Positions 18,059 to 26,710 of a stretch of DNA of 64,000 nt are shown piece after piece. A model generated the notes under the pieces. It ran no database searches. It saw only the letters and a program-made list of their open reading frames with translations, and was not told the origin of the DNA. A program made the translations under genes and the position numbers. Source of the stretch: Mycobacterium sp. IS-1264 (GTDB taxonomy: Bacteria; Actinomycetota; Actinomycetes; Mycobacteriales; Mycobacteriaceae); the NCBI RefSeq assembly GCF_001954195.1, contig NZ_MBES01000037.1, positions 1 through 64,000 on the forward strand, in the 5' to 3' direction. The number at the start of each line of letters is the position of its first letter. Within the stretch, counting starts at the first letter, position 1.

Positions 18059-19294
18059 ATGAGCCTGTTACGTTCCGCGTCATGCCTGGCAGCGGCGGTT
18101 TTTCTGGCCGCCGCGCCGATCGCTGTGCCGGTTGTTGCCAACGCCGAGCCCAGCCCCGGGCCCAACGCCGGTCCCACCAACTGCCCGTACCAGGTGAACA
18201 CTCCGCCCGCGGTGGATTCGTCGGAGGTGCCGCAAGCCGGCGACGCGCCGATCCCGTTGGCGGTGCCGCCCAAGCCGGTCGGCGGCGACGCGCTCGGCGG
18301 CTGCGGCATCGTCGCCGCGCCGGGCACCCCGCCGCTGCCGAACGACGTCTCCGCCGACGCCTGGCTGGTCGCGGACCTGGACAGCGGCGCCGTCGTCGCG
18401 GCCAAGGACCCACACGGCCGTCACCGCCCGGCCAGCATCATCAAGGTGCTCGTAGCGATGGCGTCCCTGAACGCGCTGCCGCTCAACAAGTCCGTCGTCG
18501 GCAGCGCCGACGACGCGGCCGCCGAAGGCACCAAAGTCGGTGTGGACGACGGCGGTACCTACACCGTCAACCAATTGCTGCACGGCCTGCTGATGCACTC
18601 CGGCAACGACGCCGCGCACGCGCTGTCGATGCAGCTGGGCGGGATGCAGCAGGCGCTGGAGAAGATCAACGTCCTGGCCGCCAAGCTCGGCGGACAGGAC
18701 ACCCGGGTGGTGACGCCGTCGGGACTGGACGGGCCCGGCATGAGCACGTCGGCCTACGACATCGGGTTGTTCTACCGGTATGCGTGGCAGAACCCCACCT
18801 TCGCCGACATCGTGGCCACCCGGACGTTCGACTTCCCCGGCCACGGCGACCATCCGGGGTACGAGCTGGAAAACGACAACCAGCTGCTGTTCAAATACCC
18901 GGGCGCGTTGGGCGGCAAGACCGGCTACACCGACGACGCCGGGCAGACCTTCGTCGGCGCGGCCAACCACGACGGGCGACGGCTGATGGCGGTGCTGCTG
19001 CACGGGACCCGGCAGCCGATCGCCCCGTGGGAGCAGGCCGCGCACCTGCTGGACTACGGGTTCAGCACCCCTACGGGCACCCAGGTCGGCAACCTGATCG
19101 AACCCGACCGCTCGCTGATGGCCACCAAGCCGGATGCGGCGGCCGACCGGCAGGCCAATGACGCCCAGGCGGGCGGGATACTGCCGTCGGCAGACGCGCT
19201 GCCGGTGCGAGTGGGCGTGGCCGTCATCGGCGCCATCATCGTGTTCGCGTTGATCATGGTCGCGCGCTCAATGAACCGCCGCCCGCAGCACTAG
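18059..19294 (+). CDS. dacB1: D-alanyl-D-alanine carboxypeptidase (penicillin-binding protein, S11 family)
   Basis: Trims the terminal D-Ala of peptidoglycan stem peptides outside the membrane. The 411-residue precursor has a signal peptide (residues 1-29, ending ANA), a Pro-rich linker, then the penicillin-binding core: SxxK as PASIIK (Ser about 126, Lys about 129), SGN in [10 protein letters not shown] and KTG in [16 protein letters not shown]-terminal hydrophobic helix ([17 protein letters not shown]) anchors it, followed by basic residues. It matches Rv3330. In M. tuberculosis it lies directly before sugI; here mmpS, mmpL and an MFS gene intervene. TAGTCT at 18044-18049 may be its -10 box. 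Confidence 0.95.
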   Translation: MSLLRSASCLAAAVFLAAAPIAVPVVANAEPSPGPNAGPTNCPYQVNTPPAVDSSEVPQAGDAPIPLAVPPKPVGGDALGGCGIVAAPGTPPLPNDVSADAWLVADLDSGAVVAAKDPHGRHRPASIIKVLVAMASLNALPLNKSVVGSADDAAAEGTKVGVDDGGTYTVNQLLHGLLMHSGNDAAHALSMQLGGMQQALEKINVLAAKLGGQDTRVVTPSGLDGPGMSTSAYDIGLFYRYAWQNPTFADIVATRTFDFPGHGDHPGYELENDNQLLFKYPGALGGKTGYTDDAGQTFVGAANHDGRRLMAVLLHGTRQPIAPWEQAAHLLDYGFSTPTGTQVGNLIEPDRSLMATKPDAAADRQANDAQAGGILPSADALPVRVGVAVIGAIIVFALIMVARSMNRRPQH

Positions 19295-19299
19295 CCGCA

Positions 19300-19323
19300 C
19301 ATAACAATTCGCTGAAACGCAAG
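19300..19323 (+). promoter_or_regulatory. Conserved upstream element of MmpL module, copy 2
   Basis: The counterpart of 13327-13350: it starts CATAAC, ends GCAAG, and 20 of 24 positions agree. It lies 104 bases before the mmpS start chosen here and just after dacB1. Confidence 0.45.
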
Positions 19324-19335
19324 AATGCTGCGGTC

Positions 19336-19364
19336 CATTAGCGGTAGCGTTTTCGTCGCTAATG
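19336..19364 (+). promoter_or_regulatory. Inverted repeat upstream of mmpS
   Basis: CATTAGCG (19336-19343) and CGCTAATG (19357-19364) are perfect 8-base inverted arms around a 13-base spacer that contains a possible -10 box TAGCGT (19345-19350). The layout suggests a repressor operator over the promoter, as TetR-type regulators of mmpS/mmpL pairs use, or an mRNA hairpin. Confidence 0.4.
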
Positions 19365-19427
19365 CGACGACGCGGCAATGACGCAACAGGCGATATTGCG
19401 ACCCGGTGGCACAAGGCGAGGGAAAAG

Positions 19428-19865
19428 ATGATTCGGGTTACCAGGTTCGTCAAACGAATGTGGTTATTGCTGGCCGTTCTCGCGGTGGCCAGTGTCGCGG
19501 GGTTCGGCATCTATCGTCTGCACGGGATGTTTGGCGTTCACGGACATCCCGTTGTGCGGGTTAAGGCCGATCGAGATATCCCGCCGTACAACCCAAAACG
19601 GGTGACCTATGAAATCTTCGGACCTGCCACGTCCGCAAGAATCGCCTATTTGGATCCCGATGCCAGGGTGCAACAACTGGAAAATGCGCCCCTCCCCTGG
19701 TCTCAAACGGTGACGACGACGCTGACCGCGATCACAGTCAACCTCGAGGCGCAGAGCAGCGGCGACGTGCTCGGCTGCCGGATCACCGTGAACGGCGCGA
19801 TTAAGGACGAAAGGTCCGTGACCGGACCGAAGGCCCTGACTTATTGCGAAGTGGCCGGCGGATGA
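19428..19865 (+). CDS. MmpS-family transport accessory protein
   Basis: MmpS proteins are small membrane-anchored periplasmic partners of MmpL exporters. The 145-residue product has one N-terminal helix ([21 protein letters not shown]) and the conserved beta domain: [42 protein letters not shown], and [27 protein letters not shown] with the two conserved Cys. The start ATG 19428 is preceded by GGCGAGGGA as ribosome binding site; a longer frame from 19362 adds 22 residues starting within the inverted repeat and is less likely. Its stop overlaps the mmpL start (ATGA), so the two are translationally coupled. Confidence 0.92.
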   Translation: MIRVTRFVKRMWLLLAVLAVASVAGFGIYRLHGMFGVHGHPVVRVKADRDIPPYNPKRVTYEIFGPATSARIAYLDPDARVQQLENAPLPWSQTVTTTLTAITVNLEAQSSGDVLGCRITVNGAIKDERSVTGPKALTYCEVAGG

Positions 19866-22765
19866 GCGAAACGGAGGCCGCCCCGGAACCCAGCCCACCA
19901 CGCTTCCCGCGGACGATCCGCCGGCTTGCGGCGCCCATCGTCCTGTTGTGGGTGGTGCTCACGGCCATTCTCAATATCGCTGTCCCGCAACTGGAAGCGG
20001 TCGGAAAAGCACACTCGGTCTCCATGAGTCCTAAGGGCGGCGCCTCGATTCAGGCGATAAAACGAATCGGCAAGGTGTTCGGCGAGTTTGATTCCGAGAA
20101 CGCCGTCACGGTGCTCCTTGAAGGCGACAAACCACTCGCCGATGCCGCGCACCGGTTCTATAACGAGCTGCTGCACAGGCTGTCCGCCGATACCCGCCAC
20201 GTCGCGCACATCCAGGACTTCTGGAATGACCCACTCACCGCCACGGGATCGCAAAGTGCGGATGACAAGGCCGCGTACGTCGTGGTCTATCTCGCCGGCA
20301 AAAGCGAGACCGAGGCGTACAACGCGGTTTTCGCCGTGCGGCATATCGTGGATAGCACCCCGGCGCCGCCGGGGGTCAGGGCCTACGTCACCGGTCCGAC
20401 GGCGCAGATCGCCGATCAATCGGTTGCCGGCGACAAAAGCATTGGCAGGGTCACGCTGATTACCGGTGTGGTAATCGCGGTGATGTTGCTGTTCATCTAC
20501 CGATCCGTGGTCACCATGGCCCTGGTCCTGGCCATGGTCGGCATCGAGCTCGGGGCAATTCGCGGGACCGTGGCATTTCTGGCCGCGCACAACGTCTTTG
20601 GTCTTTCGACCTTCGCGGTCAACTTGCTCACCCTGTTGGCCATTGCCGCCAGCACGGACTATGCGATCTTCATGCTCGGCCGCTACCACGAGGCGCGCTA
20701 TGCGGGCGAGGATCGAAAAACCGCTTTCTTCACCATGTTTCACGGAACCGTTCACGTGATTTTGGGCTCGGGCCTGACCATCGCCGGCGCCATGTGTTGC
20801 CTCAGCTTTGCCCGACTTCCGTATTTCCACTCGCTCGGAGCTCCCTGTGCTATCGGCATGTTGGTTGCCGTCCTCGCGGCGATCACACTCGGCCCGGCCG
20901 TGCTGACCGTCGCCAGCTTCTTCGAGCTGTTCGACCCCAGGCGACGGCTCAACACTCGGCGCTGGCGGCGCGTGGGCACGGCGATCGTCCGCTGGCCGGG
21001 CCCCGTGCTCTTCGCGACGTGCCTGATCGCGTCAATCGGCCTGCTGGCATTGCCGACTTACCGGACTACTTACGCGCTGGGCAAATACATGCCGGCCGGT
21101 ATGCCGTCGAATGTCGGGGATAGGGCCGCGGCCCGCCACTTTTCGCTGGCGCGGCTCAACCCCGAGGTGCTGTTGCTCGAGAGCGATCACGACATGCGCA
21201 CGTCGGTTGACATGCTGGTGTTGGACAAGGTGGCCAAGACGATATTTCACAGCCCCGGAATCGCACAGGTGAAATCGATAACCAGGCCGCTGGGAACGTC
21301 CATCAAGCACACGTCGATCCCATTCCTCATCAGCATGCAAGGCGTCACGAACGCCGAAAACATGGGGTTCATGAAGGACCGATTGGACGACATGCTGGTC
21401 CAGGTGCAGGCCATGGATGTATCGATCGAAACCATGCATCGCATGTACGACATCATGGGCAAGATCATCGACAACACGGCCGACATGGACAGCCTGACCC
21501 ATGACATGTCGAATATCACGGATACAATTCGCGATCACCTCGCGGACCTCTCGGATTTCCTTCGCCCGATCGGTAGCTATTTCTATTGGGAGAAACATTG
21601 TTTCGATATCCCGGCTTGCTGGGCGATCCGAGCAGTATTCGACACGTTCGACAACGTGGACCAGCTCAGCGAGAAGCTGACATTCCTCGCCAAGGATCTG
21701 GATATCCTCGTGAAGCTTTTGCCGGAGATGCGCGCGCAGATGCTGCCGATGCTGTCGACGATGACGATCATGCGAGACATGATGGTCGTCTGGCACGGCA
21801 CGCTTTTGTCGTTCTACAAACAGCAAGAGATGAATACCAAAGACCCCGGCGCCATGGGTCGGGTGTTTGACGCCGCCCAGGTCGACGATTCGTTCTATCT
21901 GCCCCAATCCGCCCTTGACAACCCGGATTTCAGGCGCGGCCTCAAGATGTTCTTGTCGCCCGACGGCAAGGCGGCCCGCTTCATCATCGCCCTCGAAGGA
22001 GATCCCGACTCGCCTGCCGGCATCGCCCGCGTCGAGCCGATCCAGCAGGCGGCACGAGAGGCCATCAAGGGAACTCCGTTGCAGGGCGCCGCGATCTCGA
22101 TGGGCGGCGTCGCCGCGACGTTCAAGGACCTACAAGAGGGCGCCACCTACGATCTGCTGATCGCCGGAGTGGCTGCGATCAGTCTCATCGTGATCATCAT
22201 GATGATCGTCACCCGAAGCGTGGTCGCCGCGGCGGTGATCGTCGGGACGGTGCTGCTCTCGCTGGGCTCGTCCTTCGGCCTGTCCGTGCTGGTCTGGCAG
22301 GACTTGCTCCACGTCGATTTGTATTGGCTGGTAATGGCGATGTCGGTGATCCTGCTGTTGGCGGTGGGATCGGACTACAACCTGTTGTTGATCTCCCGGC
22401 TCAAGGAGGAAGTCAATTCGGGTTTGAACACGGGGATCATCCGCGCGATGGCCGGTACCGGAGGGGTGGTCACGGCCGCCGGGATGGTGTTCGCCGTCAC
22501 GATGTCGCTCTTTATCTTCAGCGATTTGCGGATCATCGGACAGATCGGCACCACCATCGGATTGGGCTTGCTCTTCGACACGCTCATCGTGCGTTCGTTC
22601 ATGACGCCGTCCATCGCCGCGTTGCTCGGACGCTGGTTCTGGTGGCCGCAACGGGTGCGCCCGCGCCCGGCCAGCCAAATGCTTCGGCCCTACGCGGCCC
22701 GTCGTCTGGTGCGGGCGCTGTTGCAGACGCCCGCCGACAAGTCGCCGGAACGGCCCCTGACCTAG
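19862..22765 (+). CDS. MmpL-family RND transporter, copy 2
   Basis: A 967-residue MmpL exporter with the same domain order as copy 1. The relay Asp-Tyr pairs are in [17 protein letters not shown] (about 266-267) and [15 protein letters not shown] (about 838-839). It is clearly a paralogue of 13386-16283, with most differences in the periplasmic domains and the N-terminus and near-identity in the last third. Start ATG 19862 overlaps the mmpS stop, so an MmpS-MmpL complex is expected. Cargo is unknown. Its stop lies eight bases from the stop of the convergent MFS gene. Confidence 0.94.
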   Translation: MSETEAAPEPSPPRFPRTIRRLAAPIVLLWVVLTAILNIAVPQLEAVGKAHSVSMSPKGGASIQAIKRIGKVFGEFDSENAVTVLLEGDKPLADAAHRFYNELLHRLSADTRHVAHIQDFWNDPLTATGSQSADDKAAYVVVYLAGKSETEAYNAVFAVRHIVDSTPAPPGVRAYVTGPTAQIADQSVAGDKSIGRVTLITGVVIAVMLLFIYRSVVTMALVLAMVGIELGAIRGTVAFLAAHNVFGLSTFAVNLLTLLAIAASTDYAIFMLGRYHEARYAGEDRKTAFFTMFHGTVHVILGSGLTIAGAMCCLSFARLPYFHSLGAPCAIGMLVAVLAAITLGPAVLTVASFFELFDPRRRLNTRRWRRVGTAIVRWPGPVLFATCLIASIGLLALPTYRTTYALGKYMPAGMPSNVGDRAAARHFSLARLNPEVLLLESDHDMRTSVDMLVLDKVAKTIFHSPGIAQVKSITRPLGTSIKHTSIPFLISMQGVTNAENMGFMKDRLDDMLVQVQAMDVSIETMHRMYDIMGKIIDNTADMDSLTHDMSNITDTIRDHLADLSDFLRPIGSYFYWEKHCFDIPACWAIRAVFDTFDNVDQLSEKLTFLAKDLDILVKLLPEMRAQMLPMLSTMTIMRDMMVVWHGTLLSFYKQQEMNTKDPGAMGRVFDAAQVDDSFYLPQSALDNPDFRRGLKMFLSPDGKAARFIIALEGDPDSPAGIARVEPIQQAAREAIKGTPLQGAAISMGGVAATFKDLQEGATYDLLIAGVAAISLIVIIMMIVTRSVVAAAVIVGTVLLSLGSSFGLSVLVWQDLLHVDLYWLVMAMSVILLLAVGSDYNLLLISRLKEEVNSGLNTGIIRAMAGTGGVVTAAGMVFAVTMSLFIFSDLRIIGQIGTTIGLGLLFDTLIVRSFMTPSIAALLGRWFWWPQRVRPRPASQMLRPYAARRLVRALLQTPADKSPERPLT
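22019..22290 (+). repeat. 272-base block identical to 15537-15808
   Basis: Second copy of the perfectly identical segment shared by the two mmpL genes, at an offset of 6482 bases. It is much more similar than the surrounding gene sequence, which points to recent gene conversion. Confidence 0.9.
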
Positions 22766-22773
22766 GCCCGGAC

Positions 22774-24096
22774 CTAGGCGGCCTGAAGGCTCACCGACGG
22801 CGCGACCCTCGCGATGGAGCGAGGCGCGAACGCCGCCGTGCGCTCGCGATCGGCGGGTGCCGGTCGGGTCTCCGACTTGGGTGCTCCCAGCGCCGCAATG
22901 GCGGCGGCGACGGCCAGGACCAGCACCACGACGTCCGGCCAGATCGCGGTGTGGTTCTGCGCGATGCTGCCGAGCACAAATGCGAGCGCCATGGCCTCGA
23001 TAGCAACCAGCGTCGAGCTGAACGCGATCAGTGTCCCGCGGTGCGACTCGTCGGCCACCGCGCTGAGCCACGAAATCGCGGCGGCGAAGACAGCCTGGCC
23101 GGCCACCGTCGCCAGCAGGAACACCGTGCCGTACGCCCAGATGTGGAACCACTGGCCGCACGACTCGGCAACCACGGTGAGCGTGGCGGCGGCGATGCTG
23201 AGCAGGGCACTGCCCAGCATCATGCCGCGCACTCCGAAGAGCCGGAAAACCTTGCGCCATAGCGGCGACCCGAAAACCAATCCGATGCTCGACAGGATCA
23301 CCAACACATGCAAGCTGCTGTTGTGGTGGGCGGTGCGCAGCGCATAGAACGTGGTGCCAAGGGTGACCGGAGCGAACAACAGGCACGCGGTCACATACCG
23401 GCGAAACCATGGCTGGGAGCGCGCGACCGCGAAGCCCTGCCGGTAGGTCTGCCGCGCGGACATCCGGGTGGTGTTCGAGACGGACCGCACCGGGCCGACG
23501 GACAGCGCCGCGATGGCCGAGACGACCAGTCCGGCTGCGCCCAGCCACAGCAGATCGCGGCGATACATCATCTCGTCGCCGTGGGCCAGTACCGGAACGA
23601 CGAACAACGTGACCACGGTGGCCAGCACCGACCCGGTGGCACCCTGGAACAGCAACAGCTCGCCACGCCCCGCCGCGGATAGCTTGCTGGAGATCAGGTC
23701 GGGGTACGCGACACCGGCGATCCCGAGGAGGACTCCGGCTGCCCCGCAGGTCAATAGAAACACCGGCGCGGCGAGACCGCCGTTCCAAGGAACGAACGCG
23801 TCGCACAAGATCAGTGCGGCCACGCTCGCCACCAACGCGGCCAGCAGCCGGTGCCGCATCAGACCCACCCGCTGCAGCACCACCGGAGACACCGAGTTCC
23901 CGACGATATCGCCCAGGCTGTAGGCCGGAAAGAGCAGCGCGGCCACCCAGCTGAGACCCTGGTGCGCGCAGACGAACGCCAGCACTACGCTGCCGTTGCT
24001 GAGTTGCATGCCTGCGTTGTAGAAGGTGCCCTGGGAAAGCAGGCGACCGAACACGCGCGGCTGTGCCGGGGCGGAGGGCACCAGGGCTGCGGGCAT
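22774..24096 (-). CDS. Major facilitator superfamily exporter, copy 2
   Basis: A 440-residue paralogue of the MFS protein at 16280-17521, with about 12 helices. Corresponding segments include QGTFYNAGMQLSNGSVVLAFVCAHQG and [21 protein letters not shown]. The C-terminus is about 20 residues longer (ETRPAPADRERTAAFAPR). The start ATG 24094-24096 (MPAALVPSAPAQPR) was chosen because TAAATT lies seven bases before it and because upstream control blocks then sit at the same distance as in copy 1. An ATG at 24186 would place those blocks inside the coding region. Substrate unknown. Confidence 0.85.
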   Translation of the reverse strand: MPAALVPSAPAQPRVFGRLLSQGTFYNAGMQLSNGSVVLAFVCAHQGLSWVAALLFPAYSLGDIVGNSVSPVVLQRVGLMRHRLLAALVASVAALILCDAFVPWNGGLAAPVFLLTCGAAGVLLGIAGVAYPDLISSKLSAAGRGELLLFQGATGSVLATVVTLFVVPVLAHGDEMMYRRDLLWLGAAGLVVSAIAALSVGPVRSVSNTTRMSARQTYRQGFAVARSQPWFRRYVTACLLFAPVTLGTTFYALRTAHHNSSLHVLVILSSIGLVFGSPLWRKVFRLFGVRGMMLGSALLSIAAATLTVVAESCGQWFHIWAYGTVFLLATVAGQAVFAAAISWLSAVADESHRGTLIAFSSTLVAIEAMALAFVLGSIAQNHTAIWPDVVVLVLAVAAAIAALGAPKSETRPAPADRERTAAFAPRSIARVAPSVSLQAA

Positions 24097-24103
24097 GCAG
24101 ACA

Positions 24104-24109
24104 AATTTA
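24104..24109 (-). promoter_or_regulatory. Leaderless -10 box for MFS copy 2
   Basis: On the minus strand TAAATT is followed by seven bases and the ATG at 24096, matching MFS copy 1. Confidence 0.6.
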
Positions 24110-24124
24110 TGGTGGCTGAGCTCA

Positions 24125-24184
24125 CAGAAGTATCCGCCGATCGGGCAGCGCGGGTGGAATTCGCGTGTCCCCCGATGGGGGGAC
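24125..24184. promoter_or_regulatory. Conserved upstream control region of MFS copy 2
   Basis: Block 1 (24125-24144) matches block 1 of copy 1 in 18 of 20 bases and starts 29 bases from the start codon in both. Block 2 (24168-24183, TCCCCCGATGGGGGGA) is the near-palindromic counterpart of the perfect 16-base palindrome at 17592-17607; with its flanks it forms GTCCCCC ... GGGGGAC. Block 2 lies 22 bases before the sugI -10 box, so it could also act on sugI. Confidence 0.55.
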
Positions 24185-24205
24185 AAGGCCGCGATGCCGC
24201 AACAT

Positions 24206-24211
24206 TAGACT
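24206..24211 (+). promoter_or_regulatory. Leaderless -10 box for sugI
   Basis: TAGACT is followed by seven bases and the ATG at 24219. It supports that start over an in-frame ATG at 24165. Confidence 0.6.
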
Positions 24212-24218
24212 CACCGAA

Positions 24219-25601
24219 ATGACTCAAGCCCGCCCATCGCGGCGGGGCCTGCGGGTTGGGCTCACCGCGGCCAGCCTCGGCATCATCTTCGGATACGACC
24301 TGTCGATCATCGCCGCCGCGCAACTGTTCATCACCGAGGACTTCGGACTCACGACCCGGCAACAAGAACTCCTGACGACGATGGTGGTGATCGGCCAGAT
24401 CGCCGGGGCGCTCGGCGGCGGAGTACTGGCCAACGCGATCGGTCGCAAGAGGTCGATGATCCTGATCGCCGCCGGCTACACGGTGTTCGCGCTTGTCGGT
24501 GCGCTCTCCGTCTCGCTACCGATGCTGTTGGCGGCGCGATTCGTGCTGGGTCTGACCATCGGCGTGATGGTGGTGGTCGTCCCTGTATACATCGCGGAAT
24601 CGGCCCCGGCGGCGGTGCGTGGCGCGCTGCTGACGGCCTATCAACTGGCCATCGTCAGCGCGCTGATCATCGGCTACCTGACCGGTTACCTGCTGGCCGG
24701 CACCCACAGCTGGCGGTGGATGCTGGGCCTCGCCGCCGTCCCCGCGGTGCTCCTCCTGCCGCTGCTGGCTCGGCTGCCCGACACCGCTCGGTGGTATCTG
24801 CTGAAGGGCCGGGCCGATGACGCCCGCCGAGCGCTGCTGGGCGTGGAGGCCAGCGCACAGGCCGACGACGAACTCGCCGAAATTGCCACTGCCATAAGGG
24901 AAGAAAGTGGCGGGGGGCTGCGCGAAATGCTGTTGGAGATGCTTCGCAGGCCCTATCTGCGGGCGACCACCTTCGTGGTCACGCTCGGTTTCCTGATCCA
25001 GATCACCGGGATCAACGCGATCATCTACTACAGCCCCCGGATATTCGAAGCCATGGGCTTCACCGGAAATTTCGCGCTGCTGGCCCTGCCCGCACTGGTT
25101 CAGGTCGCCGGCTTGGCGGCGGTGTGCACCGCGCTGCTCCTGGTCGACCGGGTGGGGCGCCGCCCAATCCTGTTGTCCGGCATCGCGATGATGATCGTCG
25201 CCGACGTCGTCCTGATCGCCGTGTTCGCCCAGGGCCATCTCGGCGGCGCCGGATTGTTTTTCGGGTTCGCCGGCGTGCTGTTGTTCATCATCGGCTACAC
25301 CCTGGGATTCGGCTCTCTTGGCTGGGTGTACGCGAGTGAAAGTTTCCCGTCCCGGCTACGGTCCATCGGTTCGAGCGCGATGCTCACCTCCAACCTGGTC
25401 GCCAACGCGATCGTCGCCGCCGTCTTTCTGACGATGCTGCACTCCCTCGGCGGCGCGGGGACCTTCGCGGTGTTCGCGGCCCTCGCGGTGGCCGCCTTCG
25501 GCTTCGTTCACCGGTTCGCTCCCGAGACCAAGGGACGCCAACTCGAGGAGATAAGTCACTTCTGGGAAAACGGTGGCCGTTGGGAAAACACGGGCCCATG
25601 A
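24219..25601 (+). CDS. sugI: MFS sugar transporter
   Basis: A 460-residue sugar-porter family transporter with 12 helices. Family signatures are GRKRSMILIAAGY after helix 2, PVYIAESAPAAVRGALLTAYQL (the P-x-Y-x-x-E-x-x-P-x-x-x-R-G signature), ITGINAIIYYSPRIFE in helix 7, DRVGRRPIL after helix 8 and PETKGR near the end. It matches Rv3331. The sugar is not proven; the coupled nagA gene suggests an N-acetylated amino sugar. Its stop overlaps the nagA start by four bases. Confidence 0.92.
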   Translation: MTQARPSRRGLRVGLTAASLGIIFGYDLSIIAAAQLFITEDFGLTTRQQELLTTMVVIGQIAGALGGGVLANAIGRKRSMILIAAGYTVFALVGALSVSLPMLLAARFVLGLTIGVMVVVVPVYIAESAPAAVRGALLTAYQLAIVSALIIGYLTGYLLAGTHSWRWMLGLAAVPAVLLLPLLARLPDTARWYLLKGRADDARRALLGVEASAQADDELAEIATAIREESGGGLREMLLEMLRRPYLRATTFVVTLGFLIQITGINAIIYYSPRIFEAMGFTGNFALLALPALVQVAGLAAVCTALLLVDRVGRRPILLSGIAMMIVADVVLIAVFAQGHLGGAGLFFGFAGVLLFIIGYTLGFGSLGWVYASESFPSRLRSIGSSAMLTSNLVANAIVAAVFLTMLHSLGGAGTFAVFAALAVAAFGFVHRFAPETKGRQLEEISHFWENGGRWENTGP

Positions 25602-26710
25602 TCAGCGCGGGCACCGTAATACTCGACGATAAGGTGTGCCGGCCGGGATGGCTCGAGACGTCGGGCGCGCAGATCGTCGCCTGCGGTGCCGGTGAGCCGG
25701 CCCGGGCCGCGGACCACGATTTTCCCGATTGCGTTGTGGTGCCTGGCTTTATCGACATGCACGTGCACGGTGGCGGCGGGGCTTCCTACTTGCAGGCCGG
25801 GCAAATCGCCAAGGCCGCCGGGTTCCACCGGGTGCACGGCACGACGACGACGCTGGCCAGCCTGGTCACCGCCCCGCCCGCGGAGCTGATCGCCGGCGTG
25901 CGGGCACTGGCCGACGCGACCCGGCAGGGCATCGTCGCGGGCATCCACCTGGAGGGGCCGTGGCTGAGTGCGGCTCGTTGCGGAGCGCACGACCCCGCCC
26001 AGATGCGCGACCCCGAACCCGCCGAGATCGACGCCGTGCTCGCCGCGGGCGCCGGAACGATCCGCATGGTCACGCTGGCGCCGGAGCGGGCCGGCAGCGA
26101 CGACGCGATCCGACGCTTCCTGGACGCGGATGTGGTTGTCGCCGTGGGCCATACGGACGCGACCTACGAGCAGACCAACCGCGCGCTCGCCCTGGGCGCC
26201 ACCGTCGGCACGCATCTGTTCAACGCGATGCCGCCGCTGCACCATCGCGAGCCCGGGCCGGCCCTCGCGCTGCTGCAGGACCCAGGGGTCACTTTGGAGC
26301 TCATCGCCGACGGCGTGCACGTCCACCCCGCGATGATGCGCGCGGTGATCGGGACGGCCGGACCCGACCGGGTCGCGGTGATTACCGACGCGATCGCCGC
26401 GGCCGGATGCGACGACGGGGCGTTTCGGCTCGGCCCGGTGCCGATCGACGTCGCCTCGGGCGTGGCGCGGGTGCGCGGAACCTCGACGATCGCCGGCAGC
26501 ACCGCCACGATGGATGAGCTCTTCCGCACCGTGGCCGCCGACGCGGGATTGGCCGCCGCGGTCCAGATGACTTCGGCGACGCCCGCCCGGGCGCTCGGGC
26601 TGGACGGTATGGGCCGTTTGCAACCCGGATACGACGCCAATCTTGTTGTGCTGAACGGCACTTTGGAAGTGACCGCCGTCATGGTCCGTGGCGACTGGTG
26701 TCACATCTAG
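25598..26710 (+). CDS. nagA: N-acetylglucosamine-6-phosphate deacetylase
   Basis: Removes acetate from GlcNAc-6-phosphate in amino-sugar catabolism or cell-wall recycling. The 370-residue amidohydrolase has HVHGGGG (about residue 55), HLEGPWLS with the metal-binding Glu, GHTDATYEQT and HLFNAMPPLHHREPG with metal or substrate His, and the catalytic Asp in ITDAIAAAG. Start ATG 25598 overlaps the sugI stop, so the genes form an operon (Rv3331-Rv3332 in M. tuberculosis). Its end overlaps the convergent EAL gene by four bases. Confidence 0.93.
   Translation: MISAGTVILDDKVCRPGWLETSGAQIVACGAGEPARAADHDFPDCVVVPGFIDMHVHGGGGASYLQAGQIAKAAGFHRVHGTTTTLASLVTAPPAELIAGVRALADATRQGIVAGIHLEGPWLSAARCGAHDPAQMRDPEPAEIDAVLAAGAGTIRMVTLAPERAGSDDAIRRFLDADVVVAVGHTDATYEQTNRALALGATVGTHLFNAMPPLHHREPGPALALLQDPGVTLELIADGVHVHPAMMRAVIGTAGPDRVAVITDAIAAAGCDDGAFRLGPVPIDVASGVARVRGTSTIAGSTATMDELFRTVAADAGLAAAVQMTSATPARALGLDGMGRLQPGYDANLVVLNGTLEVTAVMVRGDWCHI

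Noticed and set aside
19362-19427. Longer mmpS start at ATG 19362
   Set aside because: It adds 22 polar residues before the usual short MmpS N-terminus, starts within the inverted repeat, and a good ribosome binding site precedes ATG 19428.
24097-24186. Longer MFS copy 2 start at 24186
   Set aside because: It would make the conserved upstream blocks coding and breaks the alignment with MFS copy 1; a leaderless -10 supports 24096.
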